DNA of 11,607 nt from CAZJFH01 sp964545205 (GTDB lineage: Bacteria > Pseudomonadota > Alphaproteobacteria > Rhodospirillales > Magnetospirillaceae): positions 1 to 11,607 of the forward strand of contig CAZJFH010000100.1 of the NCBI GenBank assembly GCA_964545205.1, read 5' to 3'. Every line of letters begins with the position of its first letter. The stretch's first letter is position 1. Shown in pieces: positions 1-6,965 of the stretch. Under the pieces are notes generated by a model. The model did not search any database. It was not told the DNA's origin and saw nothing but the letters and a program-made list of their open reading frames with translations. A program made the translations under genes and the position numbers.

Positions 1-1387
1 TCTGCGCCTGGACCGAGACGTCGAGCGCGCTGGTCGGCTCGTCGAGCACGATGAAGCGGGGCCGGAGCACCAGGGCGCGGGCGATCGAGATGCGCTGGCG
101 CTGGCCGCCGGAGAATTCGTGCGGATAGCGGTACTGCATCTCGGGCGTCAGCCCGACGTCGGCCAGGGCCTGGCCGACCATGTCGCGGCGCTCGGCGGCG
201 CTGTCGCCGATGCCGTGGACCAGGAGGCCCTCCTCGACGATCTGGCCGACCGACAGGCGCGGGCTCAGCGAGCCGTAGGGGTCCTGGAACACCATCTGCA
301 TGCCGCGGCGCAACGGGCGCACCTTCTTGGCCGGCCAGCCCTGGATGTCCTGGCCGAGGAAGACGATCGGCCCGTCGGAGCGGATCAGCCGCAGCAGCCC
401 GAGGCCCAGCGTCGTCTTGCCCGAGCCGGATTCGCCGACGACGCCGACCGTGTGGCCCTCGCGCACCTGCACGCTGACGCCGTCGACCGCCTTGATGTGG
501 CCGACCGTGCGCTTGATGACGCCGCGGCGGATCGGGAACCAGACGCGGAAATCCGCGGTCTCCATCACCACCGGCGCGCCCGGCGGCGGCTTGTTCGGCT
601 TGCCCTTGGGCTCGGCGGCGAGCAGGCGCTGGGTATAGGGGTGCTGCGGCCGCTGGAACAGCGGCTCGGTCGGGCCGTGCTCGACGATCAGGCCGTCGTT
701 CATCACGCAGACGCGGTCGGCCATCTTGCGCACGATGCCGAGATCGTGGGTGATCAGCAGCAGCGCCATGTGGAAGCGCCGCTGCAGGTCCTTCAGCAGC
801 TGCAGGATCTGCGCCTGGATGGTGACGTCGAGGGCGGTGGTCGGCTCGTCGGCGATCAGGAGGTCGGGCTCGTTCGCCAGCGCCATCGCGATCATCACCC
901 GCTGGCGCTGGCCGCCCGACAGCTCGTGCGGCAGCGAGCCGAGGCGGCTCTCGGGGTCGGGCAGGCCGACCAGGCGCAAGAGCTCGAGCACCCGCTCGCG
1001 CACCTCGCGCGCCGGCAGGCCGCGATGGATCTCCAGCACCTCGCCGACTTGGCGGCCGATCGGGTGCAGCGGGTTGAGCGAGGTCATCGGCTCCTGGAAC
1101 ACCATGGCGATGCGGTCGCCGCGCACGGCGCGCAGCTTGCGCTCGGGCGCGCCGATCAGCTCGTCGCCGGCCAGCCGCACGCTGCCCGAGGGATGGTGCG
1201 CCGACGGATAGGGCAGCAGCTGCAGCAGCGACAGCGCGGTCACCGACTTGCCCGAGCCCGATTCGCCGACCAGCGCCACCGTCTCGCCCTTGTCGATCTC
1301 GAACGACACGCCGCGCACCGCCTGCACCTCGCGCTCGCCGCGTCCGAAATGGACGCGCAGGTCGCGGACTTCGAGCAGCTTGGTCAT
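1..1387 (-). CDS. yejF: YejF-like peptide ABC importer ATPase, two fused ATPase domains (3' end outside window)
   Basis: Cytoplasmic ATPase that powers the YejBE membrane channel. Seen: 462 codons in two ABC domains. Domain 1 has Walker A GESGSGKS at residues 41-48, signature LSGGQ from 156 and Walker B with D180-E181. Domain 2 has Walker A GESGSGKT at 318-325, signature FSGGQ from 425 and Walker B D449-E450. The fused layout is that of YejF; the E. coli protein is about 530 residues, so some 70 C-terminal residues probably lie beyond the left edge. The ATG at 1387 gives the family-like start MTKLLEVRDL, with GAGGA about 10 bases upstream, and lies 16 bases after the yejE stop. Family knowledge: YejABEF imports microcin C and peptides in enterobacteria, and in some rhizobia the system is linked to antimicrobial-peptide tolerance or muropeptide uptake. 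Inference: the substrate here is an oligopeptide or muropeptide. No key motif is damaged in the visible part. Confidence 0.93.
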   Translation of the reverse strand, partial: MTKLLEVRDLRVHFGRGEREVQAVRGVSFEIDKGETVALVGESGSGKSVTALSLLQLLPYPSAHHPSGSVRLAGDELIGAPERKLRAVRGDRIAMVFQEPMTSLNPLHPIGRQVGEVLEIHRGLPAREVRERVLELLRLVGLPDPESRLGSLPHELSGGQRQRVMIAMALANEPDLLIADEPTTALDVTIQAQILQLLKDLQRRFHMALLLITHDLGIVRKMADRVCVMNDGLIVEHGPTEPLFQRPQHPYTQRLLAAEPKGKPNKPPPGAPVVMETADFRVWFPIRRGVIKRTVGHIKAVDGVSVQVREGHTVGVVGESGSGKTTLGLGLLRLIRSDGPIVFLGQDIQGWPAKKVRPLRRGMQMVFQDPYGSLSPRLSVGQIVEEGLLVHGIGDSAAERRDMVGQALADVGLTPEMQYRYPHEFSGGQRQRISIARALVLRPRFIVLDEPTSALDVSVQAQ

Positions 1388-1403
1388 GCGGGGACGTTCC
1401 TCG

Positions 1404-2468
1404 TCATATCTTGGTCTTCCTGGGATCGAAGGCGTCGCGCACCGCCTCGCCGACGAACACCAGCAGCGACAGCATCAGCGCGATGACCACGAAGCCGGCG
1501 AGGCCCAGCCACGGCGCCTGCAGGTTCTCCTTGCCCTGGCGCAGCAGGTCGCCCAGCGACGGCGAGCCGGGCGGCAGGCCGAGGCCGAGGAAGTCGAGCG
1601 CGGTCAGCGACACGATCGAGGCGTTGAGGATGAACGGCGTGAAGGTCAGCGTCGCCACCATCGCGTTGGGCAGCACGTGCTTCCACATGATCTGCACGTC
1701 GCCCATGCCCAGGGCGCGGGCGGCGCGGACGTAGTCGAAATTGCGCGCGCGCAGGAACTCGGCGCGCACCACGCCGACCAGGCTGGTCCACGAGAACAGC
1801 ACCAGGATGCCGAGCAGGGTCCAGAAGCCGGGCACGATGACGCTGGTGACGATGATCAGGATGAACAGCTGCGGCAGCCCCGACCAGATCTCGAGGAAGC
1901 GCTGGAAGATCAGGTCGAGCCAGCCGCCGAAATAGCCCTGCACGGCGCCGGCGGCGATGCCGATGATCGAGCTGACCACGGTCAGCGCCAGCCCGAACAG
2001 CACCGACAGCCGGAAGCCGTAGATCAGCCTGGCGGCGACGTCGCGGCCCTGGTCGTCGGTGCCGAAGATGTTCTCGGCCGAGGGCGGCGCCGGGGCGGGG
2101 ACCGGCAGGTCGTAGTTGATGGTCTGGTAGTCGTAGCGGATCGGCGGCCACAGCATCCAGCCCTCGGCCTCGATGTTCTCGGCGATGTAGGGGTCGCGGT
2201 AATTGGCGTAGGTGGCGAAGTCGCCGCCGAAGGTGGTCTCGGGATAGTCGACGAAGACCGGGAAATAGAGCTCGTCCCGGTACGAGACGACCAGCGGCCT
2301 GTCGTTGGCGATCAGCTCGGCGCACAGGCTGAGGACGAACAGGATCAGGAACAGCCACAGCGACCAGAAGCCGCGGCGGTTGGCGCGGAACCCGGCCAGC
2401 CGCCGCCGGGTCAGCGGCGTGATGCGCAGGCCGAGGAAGCGCTCGCCGGTGGGATCGCCGGTCCTCAT
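1404..2468 (-). CDS. yejE: YejE-like inner-membrane permease of peptide ABC importer
   Basis: Second transmembrane subunit of the Yej importer, 354 residues, close to the 341 of E. coli. Seen: a first membrane helix around residues 35-53 after a basic segment (RRRLAGFRANRRG); a periplasmic stretch of about 80 residues; IFGTDDQGRDVAARLIYG at 134-151, typical of DppC/OppC-type permeases; further helices between about 152 and 345; and the EAA loop that contacts the ATPase around 237-269 (E-F-L-R-A-R-N through H-V-L-P-N-A). The ATG at 2468 is chosen because GGAGG lies four bases upstream and MRTGDPTGERF leads into the expected N-terminus. The reading frame stays open upstream to 2597, but that part is only a translated REP-like repeat. 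This ATG overlaps, as ATGA, the stop of a short ORF running through the repeat, so translation is probably coupled to yejB through that ORF. Confidence 0.92.
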   Translation of the reverse strand: MRTGDPTGERFLGLRITPLTRRRLAGFRANRRGFWSLWLFLILFVLSLCAELIANDRPLVVSYRDELYFPVFVDYPETTFGGDFATYANYRDPYIAENIEAEGWMLWPPIRYDYQTINYDLPVPAPAPPSAENIFGTDDQGRDVAARLIYGFRLSVLFGLALTVVSSIIGIAAGAVQGYFGGWLDLIFQRFLEIWSGLPQLFILIIVTSVIVPGFWTLLGILVLFSWTSLVGVVRAEFLRARNFDYVRAARALGMGDVQIMWKHVLPNAMVATLTFTPFILNASIVSLTALDFLGLGLPPGSPSLGDLLRQGKENLQAPWLGLAGFVVIALMLSLLVFVGEAVRDAFDPRKTKI

Positions 2469-2629
2469 GCCGCCTCCAGCCGTTCGCCCCCTCTCCCTCG
2501 AGGGGAGAGGGAGGGGCCCAGCCGCAGGCTGGGAGGGTGAGGGTGATCCAGCCGCCTTGCCGGGCGGCGACACCCCCTCACCCCGGCCCTCTCCCACGAG
2601 GGGAGAGGGAGAAGCACCGATTCGCTCAT
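2465..2629 (-). CDS. Short ORF (54 codons) spanning a REP-like element between yejB and yejE
   Basis: Seen: an ATG at 2629 overlaps the yejB stop as TGATG and has a strong ribosome site (GGGAGG, then CGTG, then ATG) inside the last yejB codons. The ORF begins MSESV, runs straight through both arms of the REP-like element (the translated repeat includes LPLPSWERAGVRG) and stops with a TGA that overlaps the yejE ATG as ATGA. Inference: the start is that of an older yejE or leader, into which the repeat inserted and shifted the frame. The ORF now mainly keeps ribosomes moving across the hairpins. The peptide itself is Arg/Pro-rich and probably has no function of its own. It could also be a chance ORF, but the two exact coupling overlaps argue against that. 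Confidence 0.35.
   Translation of the reverse strand: MSESVLLPLPSWERAGVRGCRRPARRLDHPHPPSLRLGPSLSPRGRGGERLEAA
2487..2610. repeat. REP-like composite palindromic element between yejB and yejE
   Basis: Seen: CCCTCTCCC/GGGAGAGGG stems (9 bp, 5-base loops) occur twice, at 2489-2511 and 2587-2609. Between them lie a CCCAGCC/GGCTGGG hairpin (2517-2533), a GCCGCC/GGCGGC hairpin (2551-2568) and a GGGTGAGGG (2535-2543) that can pair with CCCTCACCC (2575-2583) around it. This layout resembles the dispersed palindromic repeats common in high-GC alphaproteobacterial genomes; that assignment is from memory. A second, related element is at 6891-6965. No transposase is nearby, so it would be a non-autonomous element. 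As RNA it could be a processing or attenuation point between yejB and yejE. Confidence 0.8.
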
Positions 2630-3723
2630 CACGCCTCCCGCCGCTCGAAGTCGATCCTGGGATCGACGACGTGGTACATGATGTCGCTGATCAGGTTGAG
2701 CACCAGGCCGATCAGCGTGAACACGTAGAGCGTGCCGAACATCACCGGATAGTCGCGGTTGACCACCGCCTCGAAGCCGAGCAGGCCGATGCCGTCGAGC
2801 GAGAAGATCACCTCGATCAGCACCGAGCCGGTGAACAGGATGCCGACCAGCGCGTTGGGGAAGCCGGCGACGATCAGCAGCATGGCGTTGCGGAAGACGT
2901 GGCCGTAGAGCACGCGCCGCTCGGCCAGGCCCTTGGCGCGGGCGGTGACCACGTACTGCTTGTTGATCTCCTCGAGGAACGAGTTCTTGGTCAGCATGGT
3001 CAGGCCGGCGAAGCCGCCGATCACCAGCGCCGTGACCGGCAGGGTGATGTGCCAGAAATAGTCGAGGATGCGCTCGCCCCAGCTCATCTGCTCCCAGCCG
3101 ATCGAGGTCAGGCCGCGCAGCGGGAAGATCTGCAGGAAGCTGCCGCCGGCGAACAGCACCACCAGGAAGATCGCGAACAGGAAGGACGGGATGGCGTAGC
3201 CGACGATGACCACCGAGCTGGTGGCGACGTCGAAGGTCGAGCCGTCGCGCACCGCCTTCGAGATTCCGAGCGGAATCGAAACGAGATAGATGATCAGCGT
3301 GCTCCACAGCCCGAGCGAGATCGACACCGGCAGCTTCTCGAGCACCAGGTCGATGACCTCGCGGTCGCGGTAGAAGCTCTCGCCGAAGTCGAACCGGGCG
3401 TAGTTGGCGATCATCGTGAAGAAGCGCTCGTGCGCCGGCTTGTCGAAGCCGAACTGGCGCTCGATCTCGGCGACGAATTCCGGCGGCAGCCCCTGGGCGC
3501 CGCGATAGCCGCCGTCGCCGCCGGCCTGCGGCGCCGGCGCCGCCTCCTGGCCGCCGGCGCCGGAGATGCGCCCGGTGGCCTCGATCGCGGTGCCCTGGAC
3601 CCGCGCCAGCATCTGCTCGACCGGCCCGCCGGGCGCGAGCTGGGCGAAGACGAAGTTCACCACCATGATCCCGAACAGGGTGATGGGGATGAGCAGCAGG
3701 CGGCGGACGATATAGGCGAACAT
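2629..3723 (-). CDS. yejB: YejB-like inner-membrane permease of peptide ABC importer
   Basis: First transmembrane subunit of the Yej importer, 364 residues (family about 360). Seen: the N-terminus MFAYIVRRLLLIPITLFGIM is the usual first helix of DppB/OppB/YejB permeases. A periplasmic insert at about 29-130 includes a low-complexity Gly/Ala patch (54-76). Four to five further helices follow, and the ATPase-contacting EAA loop is around 248-280 (S-F-L-E-E-I-N-K-Q-Y to H-V-F-R-N-A). The ATG at 3723 is chosen over a GTG one codon earlier because AAGGA lies five bases before it. The gene starts 79 bases after the yejA stop, with no obvious terminator between them. Its TGA overlaps the ATG of the REP-spanning short ORF. 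Confidence is high; only the exact substrate is unknown. Confidence 0.93.
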   Translation of the reverse strand: MFAYIVRRLLLIPITLFGIMVVNFVFAQLAPGGPVEQMLARVQGTAIEATGRISGAGGQEAAPAPQAGGDGGYRGAQGLPPEFVAEIERQFGFDKPAHERFFTMIANYARFDFGESFYRDREVIDLVLEKLPVSISLGLWSTLIIYLVSIPLGISKAVRDGSTFDVATSSVVIVGYAIPSFLFAIFLVVLFAGGSFLQIFPLRGLTSIGWEQMSWGERILDYFWHITLPVTALVIGGFAGLTMLTKNSFLEEINKQYVVTARAKGLAERRVLYGHVFRNAMLLIVAGFPNALVGILFTGSVLIEVIFSLDGIGLLGFEAVVNRDYPVMFGTLYVFTLIGLVLNLISDIMYHVVDPRIDFERREA

Positions 3724-3802
3724 CACGGTCCTTGCGCGGCGGTCGTGCGAAACGCGCGGTCTCCGGAATTTCGGCGGGGACCGGCCGGAAAGTCAACCGC
3801 GC

Positions 3803-5947
3803 CTAACGGCCGCGGCGGCGCATCCGCAGGATGATCAGCAGCACCAGCACGGCGATCAGGCCGCCCCAGATCCACCAGCTCATGCCGGGATTCTCGGCCG
3901 CCGGCATCGGCACCACCTCGCGGGCCGGGGCGGTCTGGTAGGGATCGGCGGTCTGCGCCTGCTCCGGCGGGGTGATCGGCTCCTCGGGCCGCTCGGGCAG
4001 CGGCGCGTTCTCGCGGCCGGGCGGGGCGATCGGCTGGTCGGTGCCGCCCTGCGGCGGCACCAGGTCCTGGTCCTGGATCACCTGGGCCCGCGCGGTGCCG
4101 ATCAGCCCGAACAGGCTGCCCTGCCTGCCCGGCTGCTCGGCGGTCTGGGGCTTCTTGCCCTGGTCGATCCACCACGAGAAGAACTGCACGCCCTGGCTCG
4201 GCGTCACCTCGGGGCGGCCGAACTTGTCCCAGTAGGCGACGCGGTCGTAGCCGATGTGCCAGTGCGGGATCACGAAGTGGTTCCACAGCAGGACGCGGTC
4301 GAGCGCCCGGGTGCGGGTGATCAGGCTGTCGCGGTCGGGGGCCGCGACCACCAGCGCGATCAGCTTGTCGATCGCCGGGTCCTTGATGCCGATCGTGTTG
4401 CGGCTGCCGACGTTGTCGGCGGCGCCCGAGCCCCAGAACTCCCACTGCTCGTTGCCCGGCGACAGCGACTGGCCCCAGACGTCGACGATCATGTCGAAAT
4501 CGAAGGTGTCGACGCGGTTCTTGTACTGGGCGGTGTCGACGGTGCGGATGCTGGCCCGGATGCCAAGTCGTTCCAGGTTGCGAACGAAGGGCAGGGTGAT
4601 CCGCTCCCAGGTCGGCTGCGACAGCAGGATCTCGAAGGCGAAGGGCTGTCCGGTGGCGGCGTTGACCAGCGAGCCGTCGCGCACCTCCCAGCCGGCCTCC
4701 TTGAGCAGCTTCATGGCGATGCGCAGGTTTGGCCGGATGTTGCCCGAGCCGTCGCTGGTCGGCGGGTCGTATTCGGTCGTGAACACCTCGGGCGGAATCT
4801 CGCCGGCCAGCGGCTCGAGGATCGCCAGCTCCTCGGGGCTGGGCAGGCCGTCACTGGCCAGCTCGGAGTTCGAGTAGTAGCTCTCGGTGCGGGTGTACTG
4901 GCCGTAGAACAGGTTCTGGTTGGTCCACGGGAAGTCGAAGGCGTAGGCCAGCGCGTGGCGCACCTTGGGATCCTGGAACAGCGGCCGGCGGGTGTTGTAG
5001 GCGTAGGCCTGCATGCCGGTCGGCCGGTCGTGCTCGATCTCCTGCTTGAGCACCTGGCCGTTCCTGACCGCCGGGAACTCGTAGCCGGTGGCCCACTTCT
5101 TCGACTCGTTCTCCAGCCGCCAGTCGTAGAGGCCGGCCTTGAACGCCTCCAGCGCCACCGTGGTGTCGCGGTAGAAGTCGTAGCGGACGGTGTCGAAGTT
5201 GTAGAGGCCGACATTGACCGGCAGCTCGGCGCCCCAGTAATCCTGCACCCGCTCGTAGACGACGTAGCGGCCGGGCTCGAAGGCGCCGATCCTGTACGGG
5301 CCGCTGCCCAGCGGCGGCTCCAGGGTGGTCTGGGTGAAGTCCTTGCCCTCCCAGTAGTGCCTGGGCAGGATCGGCATCTGGCCGACGATCAGCGGCAGCT
5401 CGCGGTTCTCGCCGCCGGCGAAGGTGAAGCGCACCTTGCGCTCGCCGGTCTTCTCGGCCTTGGCCACCGCGCCGTAATACAGCCGGTAGAACGGCTGGCC
5501 CTTGGTCTTCAGGGTCTCCAGCGAGAAGATCACGTCCTCGACGGTGACCGGCTTGCCGTCGTGCCAGCGCGCCTCGGGGCGCAGGGTGAATTCGACCCAG
5601 GAGCGGTCGTCGGGCAGGGTGATCGACTCGGCGATCAGGCCGTATTCGGTGAAGGCCTCGTCGGCGGACGAGGTCAGCAGGCTCTCGTAGGGCAGGGCGG
5701 CGCCGGTCGGCGGCTGGCCCTTGACGATGAACGGGTTCAGGCTGTCGAAGGTGCCGATCGCGTGCAGCCGCACCTCGCCGCCCTTCGGCGCGTCGGGATT
5801 GACGTAGTCGAAATGCCGGAACTCGGGGCCGTATTTCGGCGTGCCGTGCATGGCGATGCCGTGGACCGTCCGCGCCTCCGGCTGCGCCGCGGCGGGCGCG
5901 CTCAGGGCCAGCGACACGAGAATCGCGGTGAGAACGCTGTTGCGCAT
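3803..5947 (-). CDS. yejA: YejA-like periplasmic peptide-binding protein with C-terminal membrane tether
   Basis: Substrate-binding component of the Yej importer, family 5 solute-binding protein. Seen: a Sec signal peptide (basic MRN, hydrophobic 5-17, likely cut after A21 in APAAA-Q). The core spans about 22-596, with HGIAMHG (29-35), RWHDGKPVTVED from residue 127, a GSGPYRI segment and FWGSGAADNVGS from 504. The core ends at FFSWWID (589-595), where YejA proteins normally finish. An extra tail of about 118 residues follows: a Pro/Gln-rich linker (597-688), then one hydrophobic segment (about 691-707) and a basic end RMRRRGR, which looks like a membrane anchor. The total is 714 residues against roughly 600-620 for the family. 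The ATG at 5947 has AGGAGG 11 bases upstream; a GTG four codons earlier touches that site and is unlikely. Inference: the tail tethers the receptor near YejBE. Confidence 0.92.
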   Translation of the reverse strand: MRNSVLTAILVSLALSAPAAAQPEARTVHGIAMHGTPKYGPEFRHFDYVNPDAPKGGEVRLHAIGTFDSLNPFIVKGQPPTGAALPYESLLTSSADEAFTEYGLIAESITLPDDRSWVEFTLRPEARWHDGKPVTVEDVIFSLETLKTKGQPFYRLYYGAVAKAEKTGERKVRFTFAGGENRELPLIVGQMPILPRHYWEGKDFTQTTLEPPLGSGPYRIGAFEPGRYVVYERVQDYWGAELPVNVGLYNFDTVRYDFYRDTTVALEAFKAGLYDWRLENESKKWATGYEFPAVRNGQVLKQEIEHDRPTGMQAYAYNTRRPLFQDPKVRHALAYAFDFPWTNQNLFYGQYTRTESYYSNSELASDGLPSPEELAILEPLAGEIPPEVFTTEYDPPTSDGSGNIRPNLRIAMKLLKEAGWEVRDGSLVNAATGQPFAFEILLSQPTWERITLPFVRNLERLGIRASIRTVDTAQYKNRVDTFDFDMIVDVWGQSLSPGNEQWEFWGSGAADNVGSRNTIGIKDPAIDKLIALVVAAPDRDSLITRTRALDRVLLWNHFVIPHWHIGYDRVAYWDKFGRPEVTPSQGVQFFSWWIDQGKKPQTAEQPGRQGSLFGLIGTARAQVIQDQDLVPPQGGTDQPIAPPGRENAPLPERPEEPITPPEQAQTADPYQTAPAREVVPMPAAENPGMSWWIWGGLIAVLVLLIILRMRRRGR

Positions 5948-5981
5948 GAGCCTGTCCACCTCCTGGGCCGGTGTTTGGGCT

Positions 5982-6010
5982 AATATTGGGACCCGGAGCC
6001 GCCGTGTCAG
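5982..6010 (-). promoter_or_regulatory. Possible sigma70-type promoter of yejA
   Basis: On the minus strand CTGACA (6010-6005, five of six bases of the -35 consensus) is followed after 17 bases by AATATT (5987-5982), the only AT-rich patch in this interval. Initiation near 5975 would leave a leader of about 28 bases containing the AGGAGG site of yejA. This is pattern matching only; alphaproteobacterial promoters are degenerate. Confidence 0.35.
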
Positions 6011-6022
6011 GGTAACGGCGGC
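5998..6022. promoter_or_regulatory. Inverted repeat overlapping the putative yejA -35 region
   Basis: Perfect 8-bp arms GCCGCCGT (5998-6005) and ACGGCGGC (6015-6022) with a nine-base spacer that holds most of the putative -35 hexamer. It lies 24 bases after the hisN-like stop and about 50 before the yejA start. It could be an operator for a dimeric regulator or a hairpin ending the upstream transcript. No T-tract follows on the minus strand, which makes a classical intrinsic terminator less likely. Confidence 0.35.
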
Positions 6023-6046
6023 GTGCCCGGCCTTAAATCTCGTTCA

Positions 6047-6829
6047 TCATTCCCCGTTCAGCAGCGCCATCGCCGCCCGGTGCACCCGGACGTCGCCGGC
6101 GGCCAGCACGCGGCCGTCGGAGTGCAGGCCGAGCGCGGCGCCGCGCCAGTCGGTGATCACGCCGCCGGCGCCGGCGACCACCGGCGCCAGGGCGCAGTAG
6201 TCGTAAGGCTTCAGCGTCGTCTCGACGACCAGGTCGACGAAGCCGCTGGCCAGCAGGCCGTAGGCGTAGCAGTCGGCGCCGTAGCGCGGATGCTTGACCG
6301 CGGCGTGGATGCGCCGCCACGGCGCCTCGTCGGCGCCGACGAACAGCTCCGGCGCCGTGGTGTAGAGATAGGCCGAGCCGAGATCGGGGCAGGCGCGCAC
6401 GGCGGCCGGGGCGCCGTTCAGGGTGGTCGGCCGGCCGGCGGCGCCGACCCAGCGCTCGCGGGTGATCGCCTGGTCGATGACGCCCAGCACCGGCCGGCCG
6501 TGGCGCAGCAGCGCGATCAGCGTGCCGAAGCTGGGCTTGCCGGTGATGAAGGCGCGGGTGCCGTCGATCGGGTCGAGCACCCACACCCATTCGGCCCCGA
6601 TGCGCTCCGCCCCGTGCTCCTCGCCGAAGATGCCGTGGTCGGGATAGCGCCCGGCGATCAGGCGGCGCATCGCCGCCTCGGTCTCGCGGTCGGCGATGGT
6701 CACCGGGCTGGAATCGTCCTTGTCGTCGATCGCCACCGGCCGGCGGAACCAGGTGCGGATCACCGCGCCGGCGGCCTCGGCCAGGGTTTCGGCGAAGGCG
6801 ACGAACTCGTCGGGGCAGGCGTCGGTCAT
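6047..6829 (-). CDS. hisN: Inositol-monophosphatase-family phosphatase, HisN-type (likely histidinol-phosphatase)
   Basis: Mg-dependent phosphatase of the IMPase fold, 260 residues, cytoplasmic. Seen: GEEHG at 69-73 (metal-binding Glu), WVLDPIDGTRAF at 83-94 (D86, D89 and T91 are the usual metal and catalytic positions), and KPYDYCALAPVVAGAGGVITDW at 207-228 with D210 as the last metal ligand. The KPYD-x-CAL-x-PV wording and GADCYAYGLLASG (184-196) match HisN-type histidinol-phosphate phosphatases better than SuhB-type inositol phosphatases. The role would be L-histidinol phosphate to L-histidinol. A related sugar- or nucleotide-phosphate phosphatase cannot be excluded, since no other his gene is in the window. 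ATG 6829 is the first good start; its ribosome site is weak (GGA, six bases upstream). It lies between the cytochrome gene and yejA on the same strand; co-transcription is possible but unproven. Confidence 0.85.
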   Translation of the reverse strand: MTDACPDEFVAFAETLAEAAGAVIRTWFRRPVAIDDKDDSSPVTIADRETEAAMRRLIAGRYPDHGIFGEEHGAERIGAEWVWVLDPIDGTRAFITGKPSFGTLIALLRHGRPVLGVIDQAITRERWVGAAGRPTTLNGAPAAVRACPDLGSAYLYTTAPELFVGADEAPWRRIHAAVKHPRYGADCYAYGLLASGFVDLVVETTLKPYDYCALAPVVAGAGGVITDWRGAALGLHSDGRVLAAGDVRVHRAAMALLNGE

Positions 6830-6856
6830 GCGCGATCCGTGCGGTTGCTTAGGGCG

Positions 6857-6882
6857 GCGCCAGTTTCGACGGAAACCGGCGC
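6857..6882 (-). other. Strong hairpin in the hisN leader
   Basis: On the minus-strand transcript an 11-bp stem with one G-U pair (arms 6882-6872 and 6867-6857) closes a four-base loop CGTC. It lies between the end of the cytochrome gene and the hisN-like start, 28 bases before the ATG. No run of T follows, so it is not a standard intrinsic terminator. It may be an RNA processing or stability element or leader structure; function unknown. Confidence 0.4.
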
Positions 6883-6890
6883 GCTGGCAA

Positions 6891-6965
6891 CTCCCTCCCC
6901 CGCTTGCGGGGGAGGGCTGGGGCGGGGGCCGCGCTCCGACGTCTCGGCGCCGCCCTCACCCGCCC
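6891..6965. repeat. Second REP-like palindromic element, overlapping the cytochrome c stop codon
   Basis: A near-perfect hairpin (CCCTCCCCCGC at 6893-6903 with GCGGGGGAGGG at 6906-6916) is followed by GGGCGGG (6920-6926), which can pair with CCCGCCC (6959-6965), and by the CCCTCACCC word (6953-6961 region) shared with the element at 2487-2610. The plus-strand reading TPSPACGGGLGRGP is a typical translated repeat of this kind. The TCA inside CCCTCACC is the complement of the cytochrome gene's TGA stop. Confidence 0.7.

Noticed and set aside
119..1486. A 455-codon plus-strand ORF opposite yejF
   Set aside because: His/Ala/Asp/Arg-rich shadow; the minus strand has all ABC ATPase motifs in order.
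2469..2597. N-terminal extension of yejE to 397 residues
   Set aside because: The extra 43 residues are only the repeat read in frame; the internal ATG at 2468 has a better ribosome site and a family-like N-terminus.
2487..2610. Direct repeats as a possible CRISPR array
   Set aside because: The repeated words are self-complementary hairpin arms in a mosaic element, not evenly spaced repeats with unique spacers, and no cas gene is present.
2305..3834. A 509-codon plus-strand ORF across yejB, the repeat and yejE
   Set aside because: Composition typical of antisense high-GC frames and it includes translated repeat; yejB and yejE are clear on the other strand.
4256..5983. A 575-codon plus-strand ORF opposite yejA
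   Set aside because: Repetitive Val/Gly/Asp/Ala shadow of the YejA codons in the complementary frame; no recognisable motif or ribosome site.
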